From Pseudobdellovibrionaceae bacterium (lineage in GTDB: Bacteria; Bdellovibrionota; Bdellovibrionia; Bdellovibrionales; Bdellovibrionaceae): a stretch of DNA of 64,000 nucleotides. The notes under the pieces were generated by a model that had not been told where the DNA came from, did no database searches, and worked only from the letters and a program-made list of their open reading frames with translations. Within the stretch, counting starts at the first letter, position 1. The number at the start of each line of letters is the position of its first letter. The stretch covers positions 1-64,000 of the forward strand of contig JAEUWH010000024.1 in the NCBI GenBank assembly GCA_016785955.1, given 5' to 3'. Shown in pieces: positions 41,391-50,920 of the stretch. A program made the position numbers and the translations under genes.

Positions 41391-42750
41391 TGTCGATGAT
41401 GTCACCGGGATTAATATTGAGAGTAGCGAAAGGATCCGTTAATCTGCGTCCATTTATGGACAGAGTGGGTGCAATAAAATTGATTTTGTTTTTACCCAGT
41501 TTCAATTTGGCAGGAAAGCTGGGGTTAATGAACGCGAATGTCACAGGATTTATACAAGAAAATTGCAAGTGATTTTGATAGTCATTCACTTCTTTAGCTT
41601 TTGAGGAAGGGAATTCAAGTTGACATAGTTTTACCTCTAAACCTAGGTCTGCGAATTCCGTATAATCAGGAATACTTTCTGCCCCCGGAGTGGGGCGCGA
41701 GTTCAATAAAATTTCGAAACCATTGGTTACAGCCATCGACCCAACAGGTTTAGCGTTGGGAATAGCAAACTGGCGAGTTCGATTTAAGTTTTGCAGTTGG
41801 AAATGGGGTTTGGCGATCATGTATGGCTTTAAGGAACTTCGATCTACGACACAAGCCATTAAAGCCTGGTTGATTAAATCAGGTCCGCAATAGTCGGAAT
41901 AAAGTTTATTAGAAATGTTTTTAGAATTTATAAATGATTGGGTTGGCTTGGCAATTTGGAATAAAGCAAAAGTAGCATCGTTCATCATATCGCTAAACTG
42001 AAAATAGTCTGCAAAAAAATAAAAACAGATCGAATCCGTAGTGGAGTCGGACATTTGAATGAGATTGTGCGATGTTGTTCCTTGGAAATCAATGCGTATC
42101 CCCAATTCAGATGTCGAGGCTTTAATTTTCAAGTTTGAAAGTGGCGCAAATTCGTATTCAGTTTGCGAGGACGAGTAGGCCTTGGATTTTATAGATTTTA
42201 ATGCGCTTTGGGCCGAGGAACTTAAGAAGTATTTCTGTAACTCTTTGCTGGAAAAATTCTTATTTGCTTTAAGCAGTCTCTTGAAATCTAATTGGAACAA
42301 TTCAATTTTTTGAATTGTTTTCGTTATAAGAGAATTGACTTCCTTTGGGCAGTCCGGCTGGCTAGTTAAGTTTTCAAGAAGTTGAATGTTAATTCGGCGA
42401 TTTTCAACAATTGGGACTGGTGGTATTTTAATTACTTTTTGTGAAAAATCCCAGGGTAGATTAAAAACTTCTTCAATAGCAAAATGAAATGACTCAACTG
42501 AAAATAAAAACTGAATTCGATTTGAGCCGCCACAACCCAAAAGTGAATCATTATGTGCGACCACCAGTGATTCGCTCCATGGGAAAAAATTCTTAAGAGC
42601 TTTAAGGCCACTCATCAAACCAACTGAATTGCTAGAGCAACTAGTTTTTGTATGTAAACATTTAAAATCAGAATTAAATATTGCGACACTTTGAAATGGT
42701 CGGCTGATCGATTTAAGAAAAAAGTGAAAATCAGAAGTGCGTATTTCCAT
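41365..42750 (-). CDS. Diverged HyuB-like (hydantoinase B / oxoprolinase) protein
   Basis: A 461-residue protein. After a diverged N-terminus, the region NRRINIQLLENLTSQPDCPKEVNSL and following TIQKIELFQLDFKRLLK matches the HyuB order of elements, then GIRIDFQGTTSHNLIQMSDS corresponds to the HyuB substrate-binding strand, and APTLSINGRRLTDPFATL with LNINPGDIIDIKTG to its C-terminal glycine-proximal end. The usual TPGGGGYG tail is absent. The family hydrolyses 5-oxoproline or hydantoins with ATP. Its ATG overlaps the HyuA-like TAA as TAATG. Many motif changes make its activity doubtful. Confidence 0.58.
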   Translation of the reverse strand: MEIRTSDFHFFLKSISRPFQSVAIFNSDFKCLHTKTSCSSNSVGLMSGLKALKNFFPWSESLVVAHNDSLLGCGGSNRIQFLFSVESFHFAIEEVFNLPWDFSQKVIKIPPVPIVENRRINIQLLENLTSQPDCPKEVNSLITKTIQKIELFQLDFKRLLKANKNFSSKELQKYFLSSSAQSALKSIKSKAYSSSQTEYEFAPLSNLKIKASTSELGIRIDFQGTTSHNLIQMSDSTTDSICFYFFADYFQFSDMMNDATFALFQIAKPTQSFINSKNISNKLYSDYCGPDLINQALMACVVDRSSLKPYMIAKPHFQLQNLNRTRQFAIPNAKPVGSMAVTNGFEILLNSRPTPGAESIPDYTEFADLGLEVKLCQLEFPSSKAKEVNDYQNHLQFSCINPVTFAFINPSFPAKLKLGKNKINFIAPTLSINGRRLTDPFATLNINPGDIIDIKTGYIEQ

Positions 42751-44117
42751 TAGTTCGCTCGCGTTCGGCCTTGAAGAAGAGCCAAGTGGGCTTTCAATAG
42801 TTTTTTCTGAGAAACAAAGACTGTATTTTTTGTATTAAAAATTTCCTTCGCGCGTCGTTCAAAGCTTGGAGGAAGGTCTCCGTAAAAAACAACAGTCTCG
42901 GTGTTAATTAAAAGACTAGATTCAATCAGTATTCTGTCCCATATTACGGTCTTAAACTCATCGAATGTTTTTTCAGTTGCATGCGGTCCCGTCGAGGATC
43001 GAGCGAGTGCCCAAAAAGAATCGCGAATCTTTTTTTGTAATTCGGGGGTTGAAAACTCGGCATTCAGGATATCATAAACGCAAGGGATCTTGCCGCGCCC
43101 CAAGCACATAGGTCCCGGCTCAAAACTTTCTTCCGATTGGCTGATCTCGATATCTTCAAATGAATTTAAATGAAATGAATTTGTCGGTTGGATTTCTAAA
43201 TCAATGCGCTTGCGGGCTACTAGCGAGGTCGCTCCCCAAGGGCTTTGCCAAGGTTCGATTTTATTGAGCCAAACCGAAAAGTTTTCTAAGCCTAAATGGA
43301 CAACTGAAAATTGATCGGGCAGTTTCAATTCGCTTTTGCCTACTTCAAAGAATGCATCCTCTAAGGCGAATAAGCCGGACAAAATGTTGCGAGAACCTTT
43401 GCCTTCAAAACTATTGTTTACAAATGATATATTTTCGATAGTTGTGAACTGTTGAAGAGTCTCTACAATCTCGCTTCTCATTTCGTTAAAGGTTCCGGCT
43501 AGGGAAGCTTCGATCAAGCATGTTCGCCAATCAACGGCACTGCTATCTTTGCTTGTTTCCAATCGATCAAAAACTTCAAATTGGTTTTCGATCAGAATTT
43601 TTTTCAACAAGTTGTGATGGATTGGGTTCTTATGTGCATTCACTAAATTCAAACAGACGCGTTTGGCTTCTTTCTTTTTCAAGCTTTCAATAAGTTCATT
43701 CACTTCATTGAGGTCTATGGGCAATTGCACGTTTCCATCATAAGAAATTTTTTCGTTAACCGGGAATATCATGTCGAAGGATGACAAATCAGGAGCCGAT
43801 TTTAGGAAAAACAAACTTTCATTTTTATTATAGTGATGCGAACCTAACCAGTTTTCAAAACCTTTGGTCACAACTTGCGCAACAGATCCACCTAATTTGT
43901 ATTTAAAAATACGTTCTAAGTAACGATAGCTTACAAAAACAGAATCAATTTTAACTTCGCCAAAATTTTGAACGAGTTTTGGAAATTTGTTTTTAAAAGG
44001 ATCTTTTATATTAAAAAAAGAGCCGCTAAATAAAATAGTACCGGACGGTCGTTCCGTAAAAATGACTTCGTAAAAGGATTCACCAAAAAAAAGACCGACA
44101 TCAACCTGTTTAGTCAT
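42750..44117 (-). CDS. Diverged HyuA-like (hydantoinase A) protein
   Basis: A 455-residue protein resembling the ATP-binding HyuA half of oxoprolinase-type enzymes. The clearest match is FEPGPMCLGRGKIPCVYDILNAEF, which follows the DPGPACYGRG...TVTDAN pattern. The N-terminal phosphate loop is VDVGLFFGESFYEVIF where family members have a GGTFTD-type sequence, so the ATP-binding loop appears changed. It is directly followed by the HyuB-like gene with a one-base overlap, the normal order. It is divergent from hisC with a 49-base gap. Confidence 0.58.
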   Translation of the reverse strand: MTKQVDVGLFFGESFYEVIFTERPSGTILFSGSFFNIKDPFKNKFPKLVQNFGEVKIDSVFVSYRYLERIFKYKLGGSVAQVVTKGFENWLGSHHYNKNESLFFLKSAPDLSSFDMIFPVNEKISYDGNVQLPIDLNEVNELIESLKKKEAKRVCLNLVNAHKNPIHHNLLKKILIENQFEVFDRLETSKDSSAVDWRTCLIEASLAGTFNEMRSEIVETLQQFTTIENISFVNNSFEGKGSRNILSGLFALEDAFFEVGKSELKLPDQFSVVHLGLENFSVWLNKIEPWQSPWGATSLVARKRIDLEIQPTNSFHLNSFEDIEISQSEESFEPGPMCLGRGKIPCVYDILNAEFSTPELQKKIRDSFWALARSSTGPHATEKTFDEFKTVIWDRILIESSLLINTETVVFYGDLPPSFERRAKEIFNTKNTVFVSQKKLLKAHLALLQGRTRAN

Positions 44118-44166
44118 AAAAAGTAATTGAATCCAGCAGATATCTGATAATATAACTGCTGTCTAG

Positions 44167-45270
44167 ATGAAAATTCCTGATTATATAAATCACCTGACTG
44201 CATACAAACCAGGCAAGCCGATCGAAGAGACTCAGCGAGAGTATGGTTTGAAGCAAGTTTTTAAGCTGGCCAGCAATGAAAATCCGCTTGGCCCAAGCCC
44301 ACTTATACGAAAAGCACTTGAAAAAGCGATTGCGAATCAACATCTTTATCCGGACCCTAGCCAATATGAATTATTGCAAGCTGGGACAAAGTTTTGGAAT
44401 TTGAAGACGGAAAATATTTCATTCGGTAACGGCACAGATGAGATCATTGATTTTCTTGTTCGCATTTTTTGTAGAACAAAAGATCAAATTTTATTCCCAT
44501 TGTATTCGTTCCAAGCTTATGAAGTAACGGCGGGAGCCTGTCAGGTTGAGTGCGTGCGTGTACCCTTGAAAGATCAATGGCATTTTGATTTGGACAAGAC
44601 GATTGAGGCATTTGAAAAAAACAAAGAAAAAATCAAGATTGTTTTTATTGCAAATCCAAATAATCCCACGGGGACTTATATGGACGCCAAAACGGTAAGA
44701 TCATTTTTGGATTACTTCCGTAAGCAAAAAGATGTGTTGATTGTTTTTGACGAAGCCTATTTCGAATTTACACGCGCTCAGGATTACGAGTCGGCCGTTC
44801 AGTATCTTCCCAGTACCGAAAACTTGGTGGTATTAAGAACATTTTCCAAAATTTTTGGTATTGCAGGATTGCGATTGGGGGCGATGCTGGCGAACGCGCC
44901 TATCGTGCAGGCCTATAATAAAATGAGAAAACCTTTTAATGTCAGTGGCTTGGCTCAGGTGGCGGGTGTTGCCGCCATGGCAGACCAAGATTTTATCCGT
45001 CAAACTCAGCAGATCACTTGGTCAGGTTTAGACTATTATTACGGTGAATTAACGCGATTGAAAATTGATTATATCCCATCAGAAGGAAATTTTGTTCTGA
45101 TCGACACTCAAACAGAGGCCAGTGTTGTTTTTGAACAACTTTTGCGTCGTGGGATTATTTTGCGACCCGTAAAGAATTACGGTTTGCCAAATCATTTGCG
45201 CATGAGTGTCGGGCTAGAAATAGAAAACCAAGCTGCGATCAAGGCTCTTGCCGAGGTTCTGCGTGGCTAA
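44167..45270 (+). CDS. hisC: Histidinol-phosphate aminotransferase family enzyme
   Basis: A 367-residue fold-type-I PLP aminotransferase. Motifs: KLASNENPLGPSP at the N-terminus, IANPNNPTGTYM, the acidic VFDEAYFEF, and the PLP lysine in LRTFSKIFGIAGLRLG, with a final RMSVGLE. These define HisC. HisC also may act on aromatic amino-acid precursors. No other his gene is nearby, so its pathway is by family. It overlaps cmk by 8 bases. Confidence 0.88.
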   Translation: MKIPDYINHLTAYKPGKPIEETQREYGLKQVFKLASNENPLGPSPLIRKALEKAIANQHLYPDPSQYELLQAGTKFWNLKTENISFGNGTDEIIDFLVRIFCRTKDQILFPLYSFQAYEVTAGACQVECVRVPLKDQWHFDLDKTIEAFEKNKEKIKIVFIANPNNPTGTYMDAKTVRSFLDYFRKQKDVLIVFDEAYFEFTRAQDYESAVQYLPSTENLVVLRTFSKIFGIAGLRLGAMLANAPIVQAYNKMRKPFNVSGLAQVAGVAAMADQDFIRQTQQITWSGLDYYYGELTRLKIDYIPSEGNFVLIDTQTEASVVFEQLLRRGIILRPVKNYGLPNHLRMSVGLEIENQAAIKALAEVLRG

Positions 45271-45934
45271 GGCACCCGTTATCGTTACTATTGATGGCCC
45301 AGCGGCAAGCGGTAAGTCTTCGGTGAGTCGAGAGATTGCGCGCAAACATGGTTGGAAATGGGTGTCGACAGGAGCGTTCTATCGTGGTCTGGCTTTTGTC
45401 GCTTTGAAAAAACAAATTGAGTTGGATGATACTCAGGGTTTAGTTGATCTTTGCAACAGTGATGAGTGGTCTATTGAGTTAACGCCAACAAAAACCGAGG
45501 TCGTTTTTCAAGGAGTGGACGTCACAGATCAAATCAATCACGAGGACGTGGGCAGTTTTGCCAGTCGAATTAGTCATCATACCAATGTTCGAAAAGCTTT
45601 GCTGGCAGCCCAACGAAATTGTGCTGTTGGACAAATAGGCTTGGTCGCCGAGGGACGTGATTGCGGCACCGTGGTTTTCCCTGAAGCACCGATCAAGGTC
45701 TATCTAACAGCTAAAAGTGAAAACCGTGCATTGAGACGAGCTTTAGAGCATGGTTCGGATGTTCAAGAGATTCAAACAGCACAAAAAATCAGAGACCAGC
45801 AGGATTCATCAAGAAAGACGGCTCCTTTGCAAATCCCTGAGAATGCGCTGGTCATCGATACGACAGAGCTGGATTTAGTGGGCGTTGTAGCGGCCGTCGA
45901 TCGACATATTCAAAAAATAATGACTCAATTATAA
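45263..45934 (+). CDS. cmk: Cytidylate kinase
   Basis: A 223-residue CMP/dCMP kinase started at GTG 45263 (GAGG six bases upstream). The P-loop is TIDGPAASGKSS, then the substrate segment WKWVSTGAFYRGLA, and EGRDCGTVVFPEAPIKVYLTA with the catalytic region. The hisC-cmk pair overlaps by 8 bases. It often precedes rpsA in other genomes; here a large subtilase gene and its spacer lie between cmk and rpsA. The stop overlaps that convergent gene by 10 bases. Confidence 0.93.
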   Translation: MAKAPVIVTIDGPAASGKSSVSREIARKHGWKWVSTGAFYRGLAFVALKKQIELDDTQGLVDLCNSDEWSIELTPTKTEVVFQGVDVTDQINHEDVGSFASRISHHTNVRKALLAAQRNCAVGQIGLVAEGRDCGTVVFPEAPIKVYLTAKSENRALRRALEHGSDVQEIQTAQKIRDQQDSSRKTAPLQIPENALVIDTTELDLVGVVAAVDRHIQKIMTQL

Positions 45935-48537
45935 AAACCTAAGCATGCCTTGGCGGAGTTCGTTTTTTTCTTGCTGGTGAACGTAAGGGCTTTCAATGCT
46001 TTTTTGATTTTGCTTTCATCGGTATCCGGCTTCCATGTACGGATGCCTTCAATCAACAGATGCAAGCTGATAGAGCCAGACAGACTTTTTGCCTGAGCGA
46101 TCTTAAAAACATCGGCTATGATTTTTTCGGGTTTGAATTCTTCGTGATTGTAGAGTTCCTCAAAAAGAACATGCGACATTCCCAAAGCCTCACGTTTTTT
46201 TGCCAAGAAAACCGCAATAATTCCAGTTGCGGTTGGTGTGGCCATAGATGTGCCCGACATTTTATTTCGACTGACGGGATTGGTAATCGCCAAACTTTGC
46301 GCCAGAGCGGTGGTGGCGCTGGTCAAACCTGTGTTTAATTTTTTCAAGAACTCGTAGGCGGCCATCGATTTTGGATTGTTTAAATCTCGGATGAGGTCTA
46401 TTTCAACAGAGCTTAAGTCCTTCAGCGGGGCAAAGTTTTCTTTTAAGGCTGCGTCCACTTGGGCTTGATGCCAAGAACTTTGGCGTGGTGGAACGGCGGC
46501 CATGATTTCTTCACCCGTCGAAAAAATTTGCGGGATACGGGAGTCCAAAAGAAAATTTGAAAAGCTGGTTAAGGTTTTCTCGTTAGGGTTTACACTGCCG
46601 ACACCCATCACATTTTTAACTACATTGTTAGGAGCATCGGCTACACCTTTTTGCGCGGCGATTTTAATCAGGCGCTCGGATGTGATGCCGACGGGAAACG
46701 CGGACTTGGAGACCCCATCTACCCACGCACCGTCGTTGCCATTGGCGACCATAAATAATGTCCCGGGGGCGTGGTCACGAATAGTTTGACCCATTTTATA
46801 TCGCACAAATTCCGAATATATGTCGCTGGCGATCGCGGCCCATTTTTGTTTCGAGTCGTGATTTTTCTTGAACATTGTACCTAAAGAAACATTAGTCAGT
46901 AATAATTTTGCGTTACCGGCTTCCTGTATGCCCTTGAATACTTCGTCGATGAAAATTAAATTCAATGGATTCGCCTCGGCGTAGGCGCGCATTTCTTTCA
47001 ATAGGCGGCTTTCGGTAATATTATTTTGTTTGTATTCTTTGCCGATTTGCTGAACTAAGTCTTGGATCAGAGGTTCTTTCAGCCACGTTTTAAATTCAGT
47101 TTCTAGTCCGGCGGCTAATTCACGGTATTGTTCGGGCGAGGCCACGGACTGCGTGGTTGCTTTTATGGGGTAGATGCGAATGTTTTTATGTTGTCGCGCG
47201 ATGGTCGAGGCCACATGAGTGTGATGACTGTTCGATAGGCTGGCTGAATCGATGTAAGGATGCATCGTTCGAACAATCCAACGACGTTTTTGGGAATCAT
47301 AGGCGGCCCGTTCTGCAGGATCCGTTTCATATTTATACAAATAATCCAATACAGCGTTCAAAGAATCGAGCGCCCCTTTGGCTTTGGCAACTTTCAGTTT
47401 TTGTGGTTCAGAAACTTTAGGCAGTGTCTCTATATTTTCGAGTCCCTCTTTGATTTTTTGTTTAGCTAGGAAAAGCTGCTGATCCAAAGGCAGTTCAGGG
47501 TGTTGACTCATTTTGCTGACTAGTTGTTTAAGATCATACAGAGGATCGAATGCGTCGTAACCCAACATTATAAAAGCGCCGGCATTTTTTAGAATGGCAT
47601 CGGCAGATCGAGAGAGGGAGTCTTGCGTAATTTTTATGGGATCGGGTTTGGTTGAGGACGAATGGTATTTTAAAAATTCTTTCAGTTGCTGGCGATTTTT
47701 TTTGATCTTGAATTCGCTATCGACGCGCTCTAAACTGGATTTTACGAGTTCATAGAAAAGATCAAAGTGCTCCAAGAGAAACGCTGAATCAACATTGGAA
47801 GGTAAGTTTTCACTTTTTACGAATTCCCATGGTTCTTGGAGCGCTTTTAGGCTTTGCTCACTAAATATTTTTTTTGGATCAGGGGTGGTGGCCGTCAAAA
47901 CCTTATTTTCTGCTAGGCTCTTGCGATACTGTTCTAATCGTGCAAATTCTTCTTGCTCTTGAAGCCAAGTCTCAAACCCAAAAACGGTGAATGTGCCACT
48001 GGTAACTTTTGAGAAGTAACTTGAGCTGAGCGCGGGGGATTCCGCGATTCCCTGCAGGAGCAGCTGGGTAAATCGCTCGTTAACTTGTTTCATGTACTGT
48101 AATGGTGATGCCTTTTCGCCATAGATGAGGCCATTCTTAACGGCCTCCGCACCGTAAGAAAACAGAGTGGGGTCAACCATCATATAGGAGGGCATCGAGT
48201 CGGCGCCCATGATATCGCGACCCACAGCTATGACTTTGCCATCTTTCATTTTGTAAGCCAGTTGGTCTATCAGGTCGGGATGAGTAAGATCCAGACCTGA
48301 ATCGATGACTCCGACCGGAATCAGGTCGGCTGGGTTTTCTTTGGCCAATCGATCGGCGATTCGTTTATTCAGTTCGGGCGTGAATTCTCGTTTTTGATTG
48401 GCGATTAACTCGAGTGCGCGAGGGAGTTTCTTGCTGGCAAAGCTGTCTCGGGGATTTTGGCCTACCAGAAGACGGCATGAATTCAAAAGTAGAAAGAAAG
48501 CCAGGGTGACACTCAAAAATAATCGATTCGCACGCAT
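45925..48537 (-). CDS. Large subtilisin-like (S8) lipoprotein protease
   Basis: An 870-residue secreted protease. The signal peptide ends in a lipobox with C21 (FLLLNSC). The catalytic aspartate is D79 in VGVIDSGLDLTHPDL, the histidine H438 in SNSHHTHVAS and the serine in MSGTSMATPTA (about residue 763); an asparagine in VANGNDG supplies the oxyanion hole. Between Asp and His lies an insertion of roughly 320 residues, where most S8 enzymes have a few dozen. The HGTHVA box reads HHTHVA, so the glycine after the catalytic His is replaced by His. It is convergent with cmk and divergent from rpsA. Confidence 0.85.
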   Translation of the reverse strand: MRANRLFLSVTLAFFLLLNSCRLLVGQNPRDSFASKKLPRALELIANQKREFTPELNKRIADRLAKENPADLIPVGVIDSGLDLTHPDLIDQLAYKMKDGKVIAVGRDIMGADSMPSYMMVDPTLFSYGAEAVKNGLIYGEKASPLQYMKQVNERFTQLLLQGIAESPALSSSYFSKVTSGTFTVFGFETWLQEQEEFARLEQYRKSLAENKVLTATTPDPKKIFSEQSLKALQEPWEFVKSENLPSNVDSAFLLEHFDLFYELVKSSLERVDSEFKIKKNRQQLKEFLKYHSSSTKPDPIKITQDSLSRSADAILKNAGAFIMLGYDAFDPLYDLKQLVSKMSQHPELPLDQQLFLAKQKIKEGLENIETLPKVSEPQKLKVAKAKGALDSLNAVLDYLYKYETDPAERAAYDSQKRRWIVRTMHPYIDSASLSNSHHTHVASTIARQHKNIRIYPIKATTQSVASPEQYRELAAGLETEFKTWLKEPLIQDLVQQIGKEYKQNNITESRLLKEMRAYAEANPLNLIFIDEVFKGIQEAGNAKLLLTNVSLGTMFKKNHDSKQKWAAIASDIYSEFVRYKMGQTIRDHAPGTLFMVANGNDGAWVDGVSKSAFPVGITSERLIKIAAQKGVADAPNNVVKNVMGVGSVNPNEKTLTSFSNFLLDSRIPQIFSTGEEIMAAVPPRQSSWHQAQVDAALKENFAPLKDLSSVEIDLIRDLNNPKSMAAYEFLKKLNTGLTSATTALAQSLAITNPVSRNKMSGTSMATPTATGIIAVFLAKKREALGMSHVLFEELYNHEEFKPEKIIADVFKIAQAKSLSGSISLHLLIEGIRTWKPDTDESKIKKALKALTFTSKKKTNSAKACLGFYN

Positions 48538-48967
48538 AGCTAGATCTCCAAGGGGTAAAAAGAATCATGTGACTATACTGGTTTTCAGAAAATTTTCAGC
48601 TGTAGTGTTTTAGACGAAGTGACGAAATATGCTTGTGGCTTTGTCCTTCAAGTGAGGTCAACCTAAGGGGGCAATAAGGCTAACGAGTTCATCTAAGATC
48701 TGCTAATAATCTGATATCATTGATTTTTTGAGAAAACGGATCAAAGTTGGCACGCGAATGTACGTGTGTTCTAGGGGTGCTGTATGGAGAAAGTCAGGGG
48801 GGGGGGCTATCTGGCTTGCTGAGCTTGTCGATTTCGATTGGACCATTTCCGTAAGAAGCTAAAAACCCTTTGACTTTGATTCGTCGCCCCCATTACAACC
48901 AAGCTTCATTAGAAATCTTATAGGCCCAATAAGAGGCCTTTAGATCGGGGAGGATCAATCAATTTCT
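48538..48967. other. 430-bp spacer between the subtilase and rpsA
   Basis: No open frame here looks coding. It contains the divergent promoters, a run of ten G at 48796-48805, and the rpsA leader. A GGCC...GGCC imperfect hairpin (about 48923-48938) is followed by GGGGAGGATC, the rpsA ribosome binding site. A TTGACT at 48870-48875 could be a -35 hexamer, but the -10 region at 17 bp is poor, so I do not name a promoter. Confidence 0.5.
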
Positions 48968-50761
48968 ATGGCAAAACAATTAAATAAAACGGAAACGGAA
49001 AGACAAAAGGTGCTAGCTATCCTAGACGCCGAAGACGAAAAAGTATTATCTGGTGGAGTTTATGGCTCTACAAAAAGTTCAGACTTCGACAAACTTTTCA
49101 CAGACTCAGTTCGTGAGCAGGATTTCAAAGTCGGGGACGTAGTTACCGGGACCGTAGTTGAAGTTCAGAGTGATTATGTACTAGTAGACATTAATTACAA
49201 ATCTGAAGGCCTAATTGATATTAACGAATTCAGAGTATTAGATGGCGTTCGCGATGTTAAAGTGGGCGATAAAATCGAAGTATTAATTGATCGTATCGAA
49301 AATGAAAATGGCATGATCGTGTTATCTAAAGATAAAGCGGACATGTTGCGAGCATGGACGGACATCACTAAAGCGGCAGAGAACGAAGAAGTGATCGAAG
49401 GTACTGTGATCGCCAAAGTAAAAGGTGGCTTACAAGTCGATATCGGCGTGAAAGCATTCTTGCCTGGTTCACAAATTGATCTAAGACCGGTTCGTAACAT
49501 GGACATCTTCTTAGGCAAAAAATACAAATTCAAAGTTATCAAGTTCAATAAAAAACGTGGTAATATCGTTCTTTCTCGTCGAGCGTTGCTTGAAGAAGAA
49601 AGAGAAAATCTTAAAACACAAACTATTGATCAAATGCGTGAAGGTTCAATCGTTGCTGGTCTGGTTAAGAACATCACTGATTACGGTGCGTTCATTGACT
49701 TGGGCGGTATGGATGGGCTGTTGCACATTACAGACATGAGCTGGGGTCGTATTAAGCACCCATCAGAAGTGATCAATGTGGGTGATGAAATCCAAGTGAA
49801 AGTATTGAAATACGATCAAGAAAAACAACGTGTTTCTTTAGGTCTAAAACAACTTCAGCAAGATCCTTGGGAGTCCGTAGCGGCTACATACCCAGTTGGT
49901 AAAAAAGTTAAGGGTAAAGTTGTTTCTGTTACTGAATACGGTGCATTCGTAGAGTTAGCTGAGGGTGTTGAGGGTTTAATCCACGTTTCAGAAATGAGCT
50001 GGACTAAACGTGTAAAACACGCGAACCAAATCGTACAACCGACTCAAGAAGTCGAAGTGCAGGTTCTGGAAATCGACAACGAAAATCGCAAGATCTCTTT
50101 AGGTATGAAACAACTTATGGCGAATCCTTGGGTTGAGTTGAAAGATACTTATCCTCCAGGAACAATTATCGAGGGTGAAGTTAAATCGGTCACTGATTTC
50201 GGTGTGTTCATTGGTATTGAGGACGGTATTGACGGTCTAGTTCATATCTCTGATTTCTCTTGGACTAAACGTGTAAATCATCCTTCAGAGATGTTTGCTA
50301 AAGGCCAAAAAGTACGAGCGGTTGTTTTAGGTGTGGACATCGAAAACGAACGTTTCAGCTTGGGTCTAAAACAGCTTGAAAATGATCCATGGTCAAATAT
50401 CGAAACTAAATATGCTATCGGTACTCAACACGACGTGAAAGTAACCAAAGTTGCTGATTTCGGCGCGTTCGTAGAACTTGAAAGTGATATTGAAGGTTTG
50501 ATTCATGTTTCTGAATTGACGACTGACAAAATCGCTAAGCCAGAGGATTTTGCTAAAGCTGGTCAAACTTTGAAAGCAGAAGTGATTTCAATCGATAAAG
50601 ATGCTCGTAAAATTGGCTTATCTTCTAAACTTGTTAAATTGAGAGAGCAAAAAGCTGATGTTGACGATTATGTTAAGAAGGCGACTGCGTCTTCTAAAAC
50701 AAGCTTCGGTGATGTTTTCGCAGATGCTCTAAAAGGTGTTAAAACAGATAATAAAAATTAG
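48968..50761 (+). CDS. rpsA: 30S ribosomal protein S1
   Basis: A 597-residue S1 protein with six S1/OB-fold RNA-binding repeats. The first two diverge (GDVVTGTVVEVQSDYVLVDI and EEVIEGTVIAKVKGGLQVDI); repeats 3-6 carry the typical GAFIDLGG-MDGLLHI, GAFVELAEGVEGLIHVSEMSW, GVFIGIEDGIDGLVHISDFSW and GAFVELESDIEGLIHVSEL patterns. S1 brings mRNA to the 30S subunit. GGGGAGG precedes the ATG by 14 bases. A strong terminator follows at 50815. The gene is usually linked with cmk; here 3 kb separates them. Confidence 0.96.
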   Translation: MAKQLNKTETERQKVLAILDAEDEKVLSGGVYGSTKSSDFDKLFTDSVREQDFKVGDVVTGTVVEVQSDYVLVDINYKSEGLIDINEFRVLDGVRDVKVGDKIEVLIDRIENENGMIVLSKDKADMLRAWTDITKAAENEEVIEGTVIAKVKGGLQVDIGVKAFLPGSQIDLRPVRNMDIFLGKKYKFKVIKFNKKRGNIVLSRRALLEEERENLKTQTIDQMREGSIVAGLVKNITDYGAFIDLGGMDGLLHITDMSWGRIKHPSEVINVGDEIQVKVLKYDQEKQRVSLGLKQLQQDPWESVAATYPVGKKVKGKVVSVTEYGAFVELAEGVEGLIHVSEMSWTKRVKHANQIVQPTQEVEVQVLEIDNENRKISLGMKQLMANPWVELKDTYPPGTIIEGEVKSVTDFGVFIGIEDGIDGLVHISDFSWTKRVNHPSEMFAKGQKVRAVVLGVDIENERFSLGLKQLENDPWSNIETKYAIGTQHDVKVTKVADFGAFVELESDIEGLIHVSELTTDKIAKPEDFAKAGQTLKAEVISIDKDARKIGLSSKLVKLREQKADVDDYVKKATASSKTSFGDVFADALKGVKTDNKN

Positions 50762-50814
50762 GTTGGTTCTCGGTGAGCGTCTAGGTGCTCATCATGACGT
50801 ATCATATTAAATTT

Positions 50815-50844
50815 AAAAAGGACTCTTCGGAGTCCTTTTTTTTT
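50815..50844 (+). terminator. Rho-independent terminator of rpsA
   Basis: AAAAAGGACTC pairs with GAGTCCTTTTT across a TTCG tetraloop (50826-50829), giving an 11-bp perfect stem. T9 runs from 50836 to 50844, partly inside the stem. This is the clearest intrinsic terminator in the window. Confidence 0.95.
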
Positions 50845-50920
50845 GCTCTGGTCATATTGAGTTTCTTGAGTATAAAATTAATGATCAACACCGTTGTTAG
50901 ATTTTTTCTATGGAGAAAGA

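Noticed and set aside
48749-48772. TGGCACG element as a sigma54 promoter for rpsA
   Set aside because: The -24 half fits but the -12 GC element is not at the correct spacing.
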